Shown here piece after piece: positions 37,640 through 50,853 of a stretch of DNA of 64,000 nt. This stretch comes from Sphaerolaimus hirsutus (lineage: Eukaryota; Nematoda; Chromadorea; Monhysterida; Sphaerolaimidae): the NCBI GenBank assembly GCA_964036195.1, contig OZ038460.1, positions 17,735,504 through 17,799,503 on the forward strand. Reading direction: 5' to 3'. A model generated the notes under the pieces. That model was not told where the DNA came from. It saw only the letters and a list, made by a program, of their open reading frames with translations, and did no database searches. The first letter of the stretch is position 1; every line of letters begins with the position of its first letter. The position numbers and the translations under genes were made by a program.

Positions 37640-39046
37640 TTTGGATGTAAACTGCGTCCGCATCAGGTTAGGCACCGATTTTTTTAATATTTATGAGTGC
37701 CATATCTTCAGCTGTGTGCGAGATATAGAGCTGATACTTGGGGGGGGGTATAAAGGTGTAACCCTCTACTTTACACTAATGGATGGGCCCGCAGTGACTC
37801 ACTGCAGTGTAGGTCCCCAAACAGGCAACTATTTTTTTGTGCGATTTTCACTGCCCGCATCAAGTTAGGCACATTGACTGCGGATGCCATATCTTCAGCT
37901 GTGGGGGTGCTAGACGGATGAAATTTTGGGGGAACACAGCAAACAGCCTCCCCCTACCATAGATGGACAGACTGAGGCGACCCACTACAGTGCGGGTCGC
38001 TGACATCAACTGTTGTTCAAAGCTGCACCTAACTAGCATTCAATTTTCGATCTCAATCCAAAGACCCCAAACCTTAGGCTGATAAAAACACAATTCCAAT
38101 TGCCAGTCCAAAAGTAATCTTGTTTGATCCCTACCGGTACTCCCCACATCACTCAATCCCCTATAGTGTCTTTTGTAAAAGTATCTTTACGCCACTTCTA
38201 TAATAGACACTTGAAAGACACTAGGGGAGAATTGAAGCTATAAAATCACATTAAAACATACCCTTGAAAATGTTCCCCAGGAGAGTTTTGATGGGGGTCA
38301 ATGGAATGTTGTCAAAATGACATCATCACAGGAACAAAGAAATGACTGATTTTGGAGACAGCTGCATTTACCCCCATCAAAACTCTCCAGGGGGACATTT
38401 TTGAGGGCATGTTTTTACGTGACTTTATAGCTTCAATTCTCCACTAGTGTCTTTCAAATGTCTTTTATAAAAGTGGTGTAAAGTTACTTTTACAATATAC
38501 ACCTTGGGGGATCGGGTGATGTGGGGAGTAGGGATCAAACAAGATTACTTTGTGTGGTGGCAATTGGGATTGCTTTTGTGTTTTTTAAGCCTAAGGGTTG
38601 GAGTCTTTGGATTGGGGTCAAAAATTGAATGCTAGTGCCAAACTTGGCGCATATTTTGTCTGTGTTAAAAAACAATAATTGATGTCAGTGACCCACACTG
38701 TAGTGGGTCGCCGCAGTCTGTCGACAATATATAGTAAGAGGAGGCTGTTTGCTAGGTTCCCCAAAAATTTCATCCGTCTAGCACCCCCACAGCTGAAGAT
38801 ATGGCATCCGCAGTCAATGTGCTAAACTTGATGCGGACAGCGAAACTCACCAAAAAAAATAGTTGCTAGTTCACTGACCCACACTGCAGTGAGTCGCTAC
38901 GGGCCCATCCGGTAGTGTATAGTAGGGGGGTGTTACACCTTTATACCCCAAAGTATCAGCTCCATATCTCGCACACAGTGGAGATATGGCACTCATAAGA
39001 AAATAAAAATCGGTGCCTAACCTGATGCGGAAGCAGTTTATTTATA
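37640..39046. repeat. 1.4-kb palindrome (long fold-back)
   Basis: 'aactgcgtccgcatcaggtt', 'gtgccatatcttcagctgtg' on the left are answered by 'aacctgatgcggaagcagtt', 'gagatatggcac' on the right. The axis is near 38320-38340. Arms also hold 'cgacccactacagtg'/'cactgtagtgggtcg' pairs. No TSD and no coding capacity seen. Confidence 0.8.
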
Positions 39047-39249
39047 TACGTATACAAACTACTACTATATGTATCTGCGATGGAAATTGGCAGCAAATAA
39101 TACATCATGTAGATTGCATACATGATGAACATTATTCCAGACAGGGGTATTTCGAGGGGGGTTATTTTATGTCAGCTCGCTCAAGCCTGGGGGTATTTCG
39201 AGGGGTGATAACTAGAAGAAATACGGTAGCTCGCTCTCAGAATGCCTGA

Positions 39250-40020
39250 GAAATTAGCCAAACTTTTTCTGATAAACTCGACTTCGACCTCTGATTTATC
39301 CGGACAAAAAAGCCACCCGGTATCACTGTTAAAAGTGGATGCATTTTTCCATATTTTCGCATTTTCCGCTGAAAGTTTATGCTTTTTCAACATTAAAATA
39401 GGTAGATAACAGCACTGCCGGTGTCATTGCCCAAAATACCAAACATTTTTTCAGAAGTGCGCACAAACAGGTAAAGCAAAAAATGCTTTACCCACGCATA
39501 CTATTTAGTTTACAGGCGAAACTGATGCAAATCAGCTTTGATTTGTGAGCAGAGTCAAGAAAGTGTATTTACGCTTACCCAAAATACCTGGTTATTTGGG
39601 TATTTATACTTATGCTTTCCAAAAATACCAGTAGTTTGAAAATTCAGAATAGAAATAGCTGGAAAATTCGAAACGCTTGCAAAAAATGATTTTCGAAAAC
39701 TGCTTTTAAACATTTTGAGTTTTGGAGAAAAAAAAACATTTTTCTTTTTCCTCACAAAGTTTACAGCCTAGTTGTCTACCACTAAGGGAAAGGGAAATAC
39801 CGTGAGTCACTGCCTTATCACCAAACAAACATCACATTCAACAGGCATTCAAATGCTAATATAAATGGTGCAATTCATTTAGACAATGTTTATAGGTTTG
39901 TATGTTCTAGAAAACCTGGGACAGTGCCTCTTGTGTGAACAACTTGAGCTTTCAAGAATTGAGATGCAAGTAGATGAAATTATGGAGCAAAAAAATGATA
40001 AAAATTCAACACAGTAGTGT
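39250..40020. other. no gene; CAGAGT-type fragment at 39550-39640
   Basis: 'cagagtcaagaaagtgtatttacgc' to 'aaaataccagtagtttg' is a short, decayed relative of the CAGAGTTG family. The rest shows nothing I can name. Confidence 0.4.
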
Positions 40021-40028
40021 CTTATCAG

Positions 40029-40818
40029 CAACGATGGGTAAGTTCTAAAAAAAACACTTTCTGTGTTTTTAGTTTTTCAAAAATGAATACCTGTGTTTTG
40101 AGTTTTTTATCAAAAAAAACTTGAGTAACTCTGTTTTAATTTCTGTGTTTTTTTGTTAAAACTCGAGTTTTTGTCCAAAAAACTCGAGTTTTCCCCCAAA
40201 AATTCTGATTTACAGCATTTTGATGTGAAAACAGCGGTTTTCTTATAAAATATTGGTTTTGCACATGTTTTAACTCCACATAACATATGTGTATTCATTC
40301 AAGTGTCGAAAAAGTCCATAAAAATGTCCTCAATGAGGACATCCACCCACATCACAACACCAGCATCAACAAAATGCTCACAAATGACAATTTACACAGT
40401 ACTCCACAATTCTTCAATGGATGTGCACTGTATGGAAGACTACAGAATTGATTTGAACTAAAACTGTATTTAAACATGTCCACCAGGATATGTGCATGTC
40501 ATCTTTAATTTATTTTTTGTTCCATCATAAAATATGAATACATTATGTACATATTTACATGTGTTACATGTACCTGTATCTTATCTTGTTTAGTTTAACT
40601 GAATTCATGTGCATTCTGAAAATGTGTTCAACCACTTTGCTGAAAAAAACTCAAAAAACTTTTCTGTGTTTCCATGTTTCTGTGTTTCTGTGTTCTCGAA
40701 AAAACTCATTTGAGTTTTGAGTTTTTCAAAATTTGTGAGTTCCGTGTTTCTGTGTAAAACAAAAACACAGAAACTCAATGAGTTTCAGTGTTCAATTTAT
40801 GTGTTTTTTCCATCATTG
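40029..40818. mobile_element. CAACGATGG hAT-like element, 8-bp TSD cttatcag
   Basis: Left CAACGATGGGTAAGTTC, right TTCCATCATTG, with cttatcag on both sides (40021-40028, 40819-40826). CAACG/CAATG fit YARNG. Arms are 'aaaactcgagttttt' and 'ctgtgttttgag' words. No transposase frame. Confidence 0.88.
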
Positions 40819-40829
40819 CTTATCAGACA

Positions 40830-41790
40830 AAGTTGGCCACAAATTTTCACTTGTGCAATGCAATGCACCCACTGATTTCTGAGCTGTGGGACTGGTATAA
40901 ATCTTAAATTTTGGGTGTGTGTTACCAACACCCCTCCCCTACTATGCACTATTCAAAAATGTGAGATTAATGTGAAAAATTTCTAAAATATTCTTTAGAG
41001 GATGGAATGGATTTCCCAATAGATGGATGAAAAATAATTCACTTTTTGGAACTTTTTTATTAGACACTTGCTTAAAGCAAAAAGTGTGGGCACTTCCCAT
41101 CCCATTAAATCCAAAAAAGCACTGTCCCAAACTTTCTGAAACACGCACCCTGTACAAACCTACACACTAAATAATACTCTCTTGTATGCACCCCAAAGGG
41201 CCATTTGACAATGTGTGCCCACCTGCAATTTTACACAGCAAAAGCTGACCGGCTATTGAGCTTACAACGTTGCACTTGCATCGCAGTGCGCTAATATACA
41301 CTTGTACTGGGGTTTATTTATACTCTGCATCCTGTGAAGTGCATCCGTCAAGTGACAGATTTTGGATAAAGTTTCGGATTTTAGGACTAATAATGAATGT
41401 GTCATGGAAGTTTGGTGAGCCTTTTTCGGTGACGTATTTATTTACACATGCAAATATTTGAGCCCACGCACGTAGGGTGTGAAAATTGCTTCTGTTATGC
41501 AAAACTATGGGTAATCGCGTAAACTCTTTAGGTACTGGTTCCTTTACGTATGTAAAAACATTTTCGATAATGCAAATCATTTTGCACATCCACCTAACAT
41601 CTGGGCTAACATATAATCGTCCATCAAAGATAAGTCATTTGAACATTTGTCACTTGATAGGCTTAAGGATTGGCCCCTGTAGCAATTAGCATATAGTGGG
41701 CGTCTGCGCACTGCTGACATTGAGTCACGGCACGGTACCAAGATCACAAAACGCGTGCGCACTGGTGCTGCAGTAGACACCTGGGGGCAG
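40830..41790. other. no feature recognised
   Basis: Mixed-composition DNA. Open frames at 41314-41780 lack splice sites and similarity. Confidence 0.35.
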
Positions 41791-42275
41791 TCCCAGACGC
41801 TGAAAAACTCCCTGTAAAGTGTAAAAGACCCGGTAAAATGTTATGTGTCATGTAAAATACCTTGTAAAATGTCATGTGACGTTAAGTGACAAATCTTATG
41901 TTTTTGTGCCCAAATCCAACTTTTAGAGATAAGATTAGGATACAAAAACATAAGATTTGAATATGATACAATTAGATTTGCATACATATGGCACCTTACT
42001 GGGTCTTTTACGTAATACATGCCGTTTTACAAGGCCTTTTGCACGACACCTGACACTTTACAGGTTTTTTTACAGGGTTTGGTACTGGCACCTGGTGCCA
42101 CTCACAGAACCCGTAAAATGTCAAATGTCACGCAAAGTTAGAAAAATCATGTAAAATATAAAAATTTATTTTATTTTTCAATTCATTTTTGGTCATTTGG
42201 AATTTTTCATGCCATTGGACACTGTGCATGACATTTGACACTTTACTGGGTTTCAGTGTCTTGGTAGGAGTTTAC
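41790..42275. mobile_element. TGTCA-word fold-back, long form
   Basis: 'cagtcccagacgctgaaaaac' to about 'ggtttcagtgtcttgg', with the inner 'aaatcttatg' / 'cataagattt' core as in 5803-6165 and 53245-53640. Confidence 0.65.
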
Positions 42276-42689
42276 CGTGGTCAGCAAGGCGCCCTTTGCA
42301 ACTCGCTGTGACTAGCGATGTGCAAATGGCAGACACTTTGGCGCCAAACGCAGCGCCATGGAGCTTTTTGAGGCGTAAAGACAGGCGTCTGGGATGATAA
42401 ATAAGTATAGATATCGAGTACTTTTCGACATTCCTCATTTTTAAGCATTTGAAACAAATATTTTTAAACAAATCGATATACTGTATAAATGCAAATTTTC
42501 GAGCCGATTTTCAAAGTCGATATTCGACAGAAGCGAACCCTAAGTCGAGTCAATAGTTTGACCAAGGCCAAAAGCGTTTAAATTTGCATGAGAAATATTG
42601 TGGCCGCGCATACCAGTGTACCGTCGAAATTTTAGAAACACATAAATCTGTTTTGAACAGACTTGAATTTATTTAAATATGATATTGGT

Positions 42690-42910
42690 GCTCCACACAC
42701 AGCGACTTTAAAAATAGGTTCAAATGTTTTTTGGCAAAGTATGAATTCCGTATTTCGTCTAATAGAAGAGCGCCGTTCTATTTTTTTCGTCAACTTGTTT
42801 ACCTGCCGTTCTATTGGAGGTTGACGAGAAAAATAGAACGGCGCTCTTCTATTAGAAGAAATACGGTATTCATACTTTGCCAAAAAACATTCGAACTTAT
42901 TTAAAAAATC
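42690..42910. mobile_element. fold-back with 'ttttttggcaaagtatga' arms
   Basis: 'tgttttttggcaaagtatg' and 'catactttgccaaaaaaca' flank an inner pair 'taatagaagagcgccgttct' / 'agaacggcgctcttctatta'. Near-perfect hairpin, non-coding. Confidence 0.75.
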
Positions 42911-43645
42911 GCTGTGTCTGGAGCGGCATTCGATCGCAATCAACAGCAGTTGACAGACTTCTCATTCTGGTAAATTCAAATGTGTTCAAAACCGTTTTAT
43001 CAAATTTCCCACACTTCATTGGTGCATTTTGCCTCTAAATTCCATCTGTTAAAAACAGAACATAAGCAAAACTGTAAGTAGCCATACAGCCAGTGTCATT
43101 AGAATTTCTATAAACCCTTCCCCTCTATGAATATTTGCATAGTTTTACCCCGTTTTTCAGCCTGCCTATTCGTATTTGGCACAGTGCCAATGAGTCACAG
43201 ATTACCGCGAAAACAAAAATATTTACCTTCATCGTTACTCAGCTCAACAATAATGGTGATATTTCGACATACCAAAAGCACGACCGCAGAGAAAAACAAC
43301 AGAAAAATGCTTGAATCGGGATCAAAGCTTCACTGACTCCGCCTACTTAATAGAAAGCTCGCGCAATACTGACGCTAAATTGCAAATTTGTTTTTTATTT
43401 TAGCGACGTTTTATTTTATTTTTTTACTGACGTATTGTGCGCATACATTTCTAAAATGAATCTAAGACAATGTTTAGCTGATTTTTAACTAGAAATTCGG
43501 ACGACGAGCCGATTTTTCGGCAGCGAGATGCAGCCGCAGCAGCAGGCAGCTTGGCGATGCGGCGGCGCGGCTTCACAGCGGTTGGTTGTGTTGGGAACCC
43601 GACCCGAACCCGATACCCGCCATGTTTTTGGACCCGATACCTGAC

Positions 43646-44310
43646 TAGGGATGGAAAAAACGTGTTTTTTTCAACGACCTGTTTTTTTGTTGAACAAACC
43701 GTTTTTTCTTCAAAACAGTTTTTTTTCTTCAAAAACAACGTTTTTTAAAAAGCTCTCAGATATGGTTATGAGTCAACATATACATGTATATCAGACAGGT
43801 GACAGTACTTGATGCTATATGTAGCAACAGAGTGGCTGTGGAACCATGGGATAGCATTATAAGTGGTGATTTCTATCAAAAATATCCATTTTATATCAAC
43901 TTATTGCGTATATCAGCTTTTGTCAAACGTTCATTACTTCAAGTGAATTTGGGCATGGAATAGTGTTTAAGTTAGGTTACAATGGAAGGCTGATACATTG
44001 GCAGTGATTTTTCACACTGTACAAGTATATGGGGGCACATTGACTGGATATAATATACTATATTAACATATCACAGCTTATTATGACACATTAGTACAAA
44101 CAAATGCAGGCTTTTACACTAACAATGTATCAAAACCAATGAAAAGCACAACCAATGGATATGTGCATGTGAAATTGCGTGCTGGCACCCTGAAAAATGC
44201 AAAATACCTTGTGCTTAGTAAATACTAAAAATTTTGGCTGAGGTTTCTTAAAAAACAGTTTCGATGGTAAGGTTTTTTTAAACCTTTGAAAAAAAACCTT
44301 GTCATCGCTA
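43646..44310. mobile_element. TAGGGATGG hAT-like element, 8-bp TSD tacctgac
   Basis: Starts TAGGGATGGAAAAAACGTG and ends GTCATCGCTA; tacctgac on both sides (43638-43645, 44311-44318). It is nested in a stretch of acccgaacccgatacc words (43590-44360) that looks like another element of this kind. Confidence 0.85.
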
Positions 44311-44319
44311 TACCTGACC

Positions 44320-45580
44320 CGAACTTTTTTGGATTCTATACCCGAACCCGTATACTAATACGGAATTTGCCAGCTGATGTGCTGTAAATTTTTTTTCTTA
44401 ATTTTGGCCCGCGGGTAACTGACTCAACAAAAAGTAAATTGAGTCAATATACGGTTCAACTTAGGTCTAATCGATAAAATCTGATCTCCTGGCGCCTGAA
44501 AATTTGTATTCAAAAAGTAGATTTCCTTTTTTCAGAAACGGTAGGCCGCACAGCCACACGGCAGTCGACTTCAACGAACAAAGGTAGTGTATTTATATTT
44601 CCATTGTATTTGCATAGACATGTTGAGCTTCCGGCTGCCGGATTAATTCCAGTTCGCCACAAACGTGTTTTTTCGGGCTGCCCGATTTGTCGGGTTTTTC
44701 AAGGATGACAAATCAATCTTTTCAGATCATTTTCGAATGTTTTTGCACGCGGAATCAATAACACATGAATGAGTAACCAAAATTCTAGTGAACCATGCGA
44801 CGTAAATATTTCTTGGCGCCATGCACGCTGAAATTTTGATTTGTGCGTGCAAACGTTTTCTGGAGATAAAACGAAACAGTATCTTTAATTTTTTTAAGCA
44901 AGCTCGCTAAGCCCGGTACTTTCGCATGTAGGCGTAACTTTCTTTCCTTATACAAGTTCCCATAGGTAGATTTCTATTTCCGGATTTTAATTCCGCTTTA
45001 ACAAAAACGAACTTTAGTTCGAACACATAACTCAAACTTTCAGTGTATTTCAGGTAAAAGAAACATTATTTGCATGATTGCCATACGAAACCACATCAAA
45101 GTTTGCTTCCAGTTTCATGAAATATCTGAGAAATAAATCGGGTTTCCAGAGAAAAAACATCTGGGCAAATTCAATTCCACCAAACAGACATTGCTATTAT
45201 CACTAAACTAAGCATCAGGCCTTTCGCTTTGTTTATTTTCCCGATCCAAACGTAATTTTTCCCGCGCACTTGCTCAGCGACTGCGACCAGAGCGAACAAT
45301 TATGCAGCGATTTGCGGCGGCGCCATTCTGGCACGGTGCCAAGTGGCCGCGCCGATGCGCAGGTCAGTTCTGTATTCGGTTTGGCAGTTTTGTTTTGCCG
45401 CCCACGGAGAAGGGTGAGGGGGTTTGCGCGGTGTATTCGTGTTAAATTGGTGTGTTCATTAATTAGCGGGACAGTGAGGTTTTTTGATTGAGTGTTGGGT
45501 TTGCGCTGCACCCTGTAAAAGGTAAAATGTGTGAAATTGCATGTAAAATGCGAGAGGTACTTTATTGTCATTGTCAATGG
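44320..45580. other. no certain gene; GC-rich patch near 45250-45400
   Basis: A possible small exon at 44537-44586 (ttttttcag|aaacgg .. aaag|gtagtg) and a GC-rich patch ending gcgcag|gtcagt at 45362 have splice-like borders. Neither has a recognisable product, and neither joins in phase to the 63419 exon without another exon between, so I do not call them. Confidence 0.35.
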
Positions 45581-48487
45581 TCATTGGCAAATGCAGAAAA
45601 TTTCCAGACCTTCCATTTGCACTTGCAAATTTGTTTGCTCAGAAAAATCTGAAGTGTGAGTTGTCTCTTTTATCCTTATGTAATCCTATTGCATAATCCT
45701 GACAATTTTATTTATGATTGTTTTTTGAATGTGCATTGTACTTTACTGTGTGTAATATTCAGATTAAGACTTAATTATTTTTATCACAGCAGAATAATAC
45801 TGCACCTATTTTTCATCGACCCTTTTCTGTATAATTTCAAAAACATTAAAAATACAGCAGTATGTTTAAATTTTGAATCAATCAATATTAATCATTTGAT
45901 TGATTCCAAACCAATACTGTCCCACTACTTCTTGAACATACCAAATAACATTCGCATGACTCCCCGCGTCTTCGCAAATGTGCGTCCCCCGTTGCAGTTC
46001 ACATTTTATTTCATCTTATCTACATGTTGAATCTTTATATTTCGGGTGAATTTCTCGATACTTTCTTCGATAGTTTGGCATTTTACTGTTATGATTTAGT
46101 ATTTACCTTTAAATTAGGGGTTTGTCTATATCATTTTTGATTGCATGGATGCCAAAGTTTCGTAAATGCACCTGTATATTTATTAACGTTAAGCTTTCAT
46201 TTTCTTTACCATTTTAATAATTTTTTTGGTTCCTAAATCTATTCCAGAGATCAAGTGAATGTCCAGTGATCGAACATCGATAAGGAGTGCATTTTCTGTC
46301 GATTGAACTTTTTAAAATTCCACAGAATGTGCGAAATTTAAATGTGTTTGTAGCGGAAAGTTTCTACATTTTTTCATAATTCAGTCAGAATTTATTTTTC
46401 GTTCCTTTTGACAGATTACTGTCCTATTTTTCATGTCTTCGTAGTATTTGATCGTATTTAAAGTGTGGATTTGTTGCACCGGCGGGGTAGAATTAGAAAT
46501 AATGATGTTTTTGTACAGACATGTTTTTCCCAGTATTCTGGTATCAGTTTTGGCTCAATTAGTCTTTTTCATCGAACTGCTTTATAACCGATATGAAAAA
46601 TGCTCAATATTCAGTACAAAAAGTGTTCAAACAAGCATATAAATAAATACATAAATATATGGTTAAAAATAGTTTAAAATAGACAATAGCTAATCCAATT
46701 AGCCATTTCGAAGGTAAAATTGTCAAATTTAAGGCGGGCCGAAGGGAGCTCTGCTAGTAACATCAATTTACACTGGACTGGTTTTTGCCGCCCTGTGCGC
46801 GTGGGTGTCTAACTGCTAAATGTTCCCGCGCGGGAGTTTCCATTTCACTTGTATTTTCAGGTATTTACAATTTACAATTGGGAGGCAATGTATGCATACT
46901 GTAAAGTGTCTTTCCTTTACAGCCATCGCTGCATTTGTTCCCGTTCCCACATTTGATTTTAGATTTTGCGCTCATTGAGTGGGATATTTGTGACGTATTT
47001 CATTCATCTGGATTTATCGACGTTTAAATTCAAATAGATTTTGGACGTTTTAATGGCTAAATACAATAGCTAGGGGCTCTTCACACGGGCTAAATAGTTT
47101 GGTCAATTTTGGCTAATATTGTTGGTTGTTTTTGTGTAGAGTTTTGCCAAATCGGGCTTATTGGAGATTATGTAATAAATTGTATTATTTAATTTGTAAG
47201 TCCAGGTAAGTATAGAAAATCTTTGGATTGTTATATGGGCATCTTTGTTGTGTGTTTGGTCATGTTTTGTTATTCAAAGTTATTCTGTCCACATTTTTCC
47301 CACCCGATATGAACGATACCCCCCCCCCCCACTGTGAAAAGATAAGAATATTGTCGTATCGTCCTTGAAACAGTGTGTGACTTACGTATGCGTTTGCTGC
47401 CGGCACGCATGGGCTTTTGTCACGATGTATGCATAATTTTTTTTTTTTTTTAACATTTTGAGTATTTTAGATGATTTTTTTTCGCTTTTTTATGGAATGT
47501 TTCAAGATGAGAGACAGTTGTGTCTGCGATAGTCAAATGAAGCTTTAAAATATACAGCATGAAATTTTATTGAGGACTCGGAATTTCTATCCTCGACCAA
47601 TTTTTTTACAGAGATTTATTTTTACGCGAACTTTTTAAAAAAATTTCTTCACATTTCTACCAGAAATTTATCGGTTCTCACGTGTTGTATTCCTTTCCCA
47701 TGACCAGATTGTCTGGAAAATTCGTGCAAATCAAAAATCCCAACTAGTAATAATTTATTTTCGAATTTCAAATTTGTCCATTATAAATTTTCTCATGTGC
47801 CCAGTGTCAAAATTAAAGGTTTTTGACCGCGGCCGCGCCCACTGCGCAGCGGGGAATTTTCACACCACTCTCATAAAATATCTTTTTTTAGAAAAAAATC
47901 CCTGCGCATGAGATTACACAATCTCATGGTCACCGCTGAATTTGTCGCGTCGCATTATTTTTTTCACGTTGTTTACATGTTTACAATGTATTTTACATGC
48001 GCATTTGTTTTTGGTTGAATTTGAAAGTTATATTTATATTCATGTAGGTATGTGGAATAAAAAATATGATATATAGTTACATACAAAAATGATAGTGATA
48101 TTTTTGCGCGCATCCTTTCGGATCGTATTTGTTTGTAAAGTTCAGAATGGCTCAAAACTCGCAGTGGCAGAGAATTTGATTAAGAAAGGCTTGTGTAAAA
48201 ATATTTACACACACCAGTTGACTACCTAAATTTACAGAACTGATAAATTTGTTTAAATTAATTTTAGTTTTCCGAAATGAGGAGTCTGTCGACTACTGCT
48301 AACTGAGATAAATAATGAATTTTTGTGCACTGAAATGTGTTTAAAACTGATTTTCTCAGTAGTGGGAATTTCGGTTGTCAACTATTTAGCGTGCGTGCCG
48401 GAATTCCATATCCAGGTATTTTGCAGGGTACATAAATGCAACCCCTCCGATGTTATTTACTAAATATTTATTTAACATAAAATTGCA

Positions 48488-48692
48488 TAATATATACTTG
48501 GCGGACATCACACTTAGTGTGAAAACGTACCATAACCCATCTGAAAAATGAACCAAAAATTATACAATCTTTCATCATAATACATATTTCGTTTTTACTA
48601 TGGAAAAATTGATTACGAAATTTATCACAAGACTTTATTCATTAAATTATGGTAGGTTTCCATGCTAGGTGTGCTGTCCGCCGAGTATACCA
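48488..48692. mobile_element. TATACTCGG-family fold-back (copy A)
   Basis: 'tatacttggcggacatcacac' and 'gtgctgtccgccgagtata' ends; present in copy B at 58806-59014 as well, so it was in place before the copies parted. Confidence 0.75.
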
Positions 48693-48730
48693 ATGTGACG
48701 ATCGAAAAATTCATAAATATCGTTAGTGGG

Positions 48731-49773
48731 AGGGTGCACTGTTTCGCACATACGCCTGTTTCGCACAAACGCCCGTTTCGCACACGCATGAAACCTGTGT
48801 CGCACAAACGCCCGTTTTGCACACGCATGAAACCTGTGTCGCACAAACGCCCGTTTTGCACACGCATGAAACCTGTGTCGCACAAACGCCCGTTTCGCAC
48901 AAAAATGATGCCTGTGCGAAACAGGCCTATGTGCGGAACGACGGGGGCCTCGCCGTAATGAAAACCCGGCCGTAATGAAAGCCTGGCCGTAATGTAGCAT
49001 CCCCTACATTACGGCCAGGCTTTCATTACGGCCGGGTAGGCATACATTACAACCAGGCTTTCATTACGGCCGGGTTTTCATTACGGCCGCTACACCCTCG
49101 TGCGGAACAGGCGTATTTGCGGTACAGGCGTATGTGCAAAAGAGGCCTAAATATGTGCGCGTCACTGGTGCGTGTCTGGGCACCCCAACTTTACCCCCCC
49201 TTCCCCGCTGCACAATGAGTTCCAGGCGGCGCCGCGCCGGCTGTCTGAGTTTTCATTTTGTAAGGAATTTTCCATGAATTTTGATGCTTTGCATGACATT
49301 TGACATTTTACAGGGTCAAAAGTGTTAGAAAATGCCTTGCAAAATGGAAACTCAATTCTGCGAACAATGCGGAACTAGCATTGGGAAACTGGAACCAAAC
49401 TTTCGGTACCCGAAAAAGTTTTGGGTTTTGTTTAGTTTACCAATGGTAGTGCATCCAGAACATGGAACGTGCACTAGCGTTGATAAACTAAACTAACCCA
49501 AAACTGTTTCTGGTACCGAAGTTCGGTTCCGGTTTCCCAACCCTAGTGTCGCATTGTTTGCAGAACAGTGGGGTAAAGTTGGGGTGCCCGGTCACACGCT
49601 CGACTCACACGCACAGACGCCTGTTTCGCACATACGCCTGTTCCGCACATAGGCCCGTTTCGCACAGGCATCATTTTTGTGCGACACGGGCGTTTGTGCG
49701 ACACGGGTTTCATGCGTGTGCGAAACAGGCGTTTGTGCGAAACAGGCTTATGTGCGAAATAGGCCTGTCCCCG
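48731..49773. mobile_element. TTTCGCACATA-word hAT-like element in copy A only, 8-bp TSD ttagtggg
   Basis: ttagtggg stands at 48723-48730 and 49774-49781; copy B has one uninterrupted ttagtggg at 59045-59052. Arms hold 'tttcgcacatacgcctg' and the inverse. The left arm has a 39-bp tandem repeat (about 48780-48900). Two further fold-backs are nested within: 48956-49090 ('ccgtaatgaaa' words) and about 49176-49590 ('caccccaactttacc' / 'ggtaaagttggggtg'). Confidence 0.88.
48780..48900. repeat. 39-bp tandem repeat, three units
   Basis: Unit 'cacacgcatgaaacctgtg' followed by 'tcgcacaaacgcccgttttg', repeated with one or two changes. Part of the arm of 48731-49773; no spacers, so not CRISPR. Confidence 0.85.
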
Positions 49774-49906
49774 TTAGTGGGCACAAAATACCTGCATTTG
49801 CTCAGTTGCAGCGCTGTGCTTCGATTGAAGAGCTGCAGCATTTGTGTGCTTTACCTGGCGCCTCTTAGAAAGCTCCGCGGCAAACCTGTCCCATTAAAAA
49901 GCTACG

Positions 49907-50335
49907 GTTCAAACGGGATCCCGATCCCGAATCCCCAAAAATGTCGCGATTTTGTGGTCCCCATCCCGATCCCGAAACTCCAATTCCGATCCCGATCCCG
50001 AAATCTCAAAAAAGCCAATCCCGATCCCGAAATGTTTGAAATTACGATTCCGATCCCGAAACCCCAATCCCGATCCCGGAAAAATCAGTGGAAATGACAA
50101 AAAAATGTAAAATTGACCTTTTTGCACTGAAGAATGTGAACGGAAACCTCCAGCGTCAATTTTATACCACCTTTCTGGCATCCGAGATCGTTTTTAGCTT
50201 TGTGAATGCCAGAATTTTGGTCAAAATCTCAACCCCGAGACCGTAATCCCGATCCCGAAATCTCAAAAAGCCGATCCCGATCCCAATCCCGAAAATCCAA
50301 TCCCGATCCCGAAAAGTCAATCCCGTTTGAACCCT
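49907..50335. mobile_element. CCCGAT-word hAT-like MITE (copy A)
   Basis: 'cggttcaaacgggatcccg' to 'caatcccgtttgaaccctag', arms of cgatccc words. The same element stands in copy B (59176-59645), so it predates the split. Family of 16546-17019. Confidence 0.85.
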
Positions 50336-50692
50336 AGCCGCCGCCCCTGCGTCACGGTCCGCTGGATTGTCAAAATCTCGTTGTAATGTTTAGCTGGGCG
50401 CCCGCAGACATACGCACTGATATGCAACGTGGTGTATGTCTCCGCTGTTATTCGATCCCTGAGTGGCATGTGATTGTGTAGTCATAGTATTTATGTGCGC
50501 GATAAGTGTATCAGTATCAGTGTTTGATGTTACAGTAACAGTAAAATGCACGTGAAATGGCTCCCCACTAGTGTGCATTTTGTCAACTTGTTCTGGCGTG
50601 TGCTATGTAACTAGGCATGTTGTCTCCGAATGTGTCAATCTGCAACGACCCAGCGGCGCAGGTGAGATGTGCACTGCACTGTTTGTGGTTTA

Positions 50693-50853
50693 GGCCCCAC
50701 ACACGCTAGTTGACATTGACACAAATGTCAACTGGTTCCGGTCCCAATTCCAAGTTTGTATTTGAAGGTCGATCGTTGGCTCGCCAGCAAGCATTGATTT
50801 GGGATCGGAACCAGTTGACATTTGTGTCAATGTCAACTAGCGTGTGTGGGGCC
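50693..50853. mobile_element. Harbinger-like MITE in copy A only, TSD TTA
   Basis: GGCCCCACACACGCTAG at the left is repeated exactly inverted at the right, and the inverted arms run on for about 45 bp. TTA on both sides (50690-50692, 50854-50856); copy B has a single TTA at 59980-59982. GGCCC-type ends with a 3-bp TWA target are the mark of PIF/Harbinger elements (established). Confidence 0.92.

Noticed and set aside
45270-45577. Open frames over the GC-rich patch, possible first exon
   Set aside because: A gcgcag|gtcagt border exists, but the peptide is not recognisable and the phase does not fit the 63419 exon.
46448-46642. Frame ending AQLVFFIELLY..STKSVQTSI, also in copy B at 55844-56026
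   Set aside because: The two copies differ by indels that change the frame upstream, so there is no sign of coding constraint.
48780-48900. CRISPR-like direct repeats of 39 bp
   Set aside because: Units follow each other without spacers and lie in the arm of a transposon in a eukaryotic genome.
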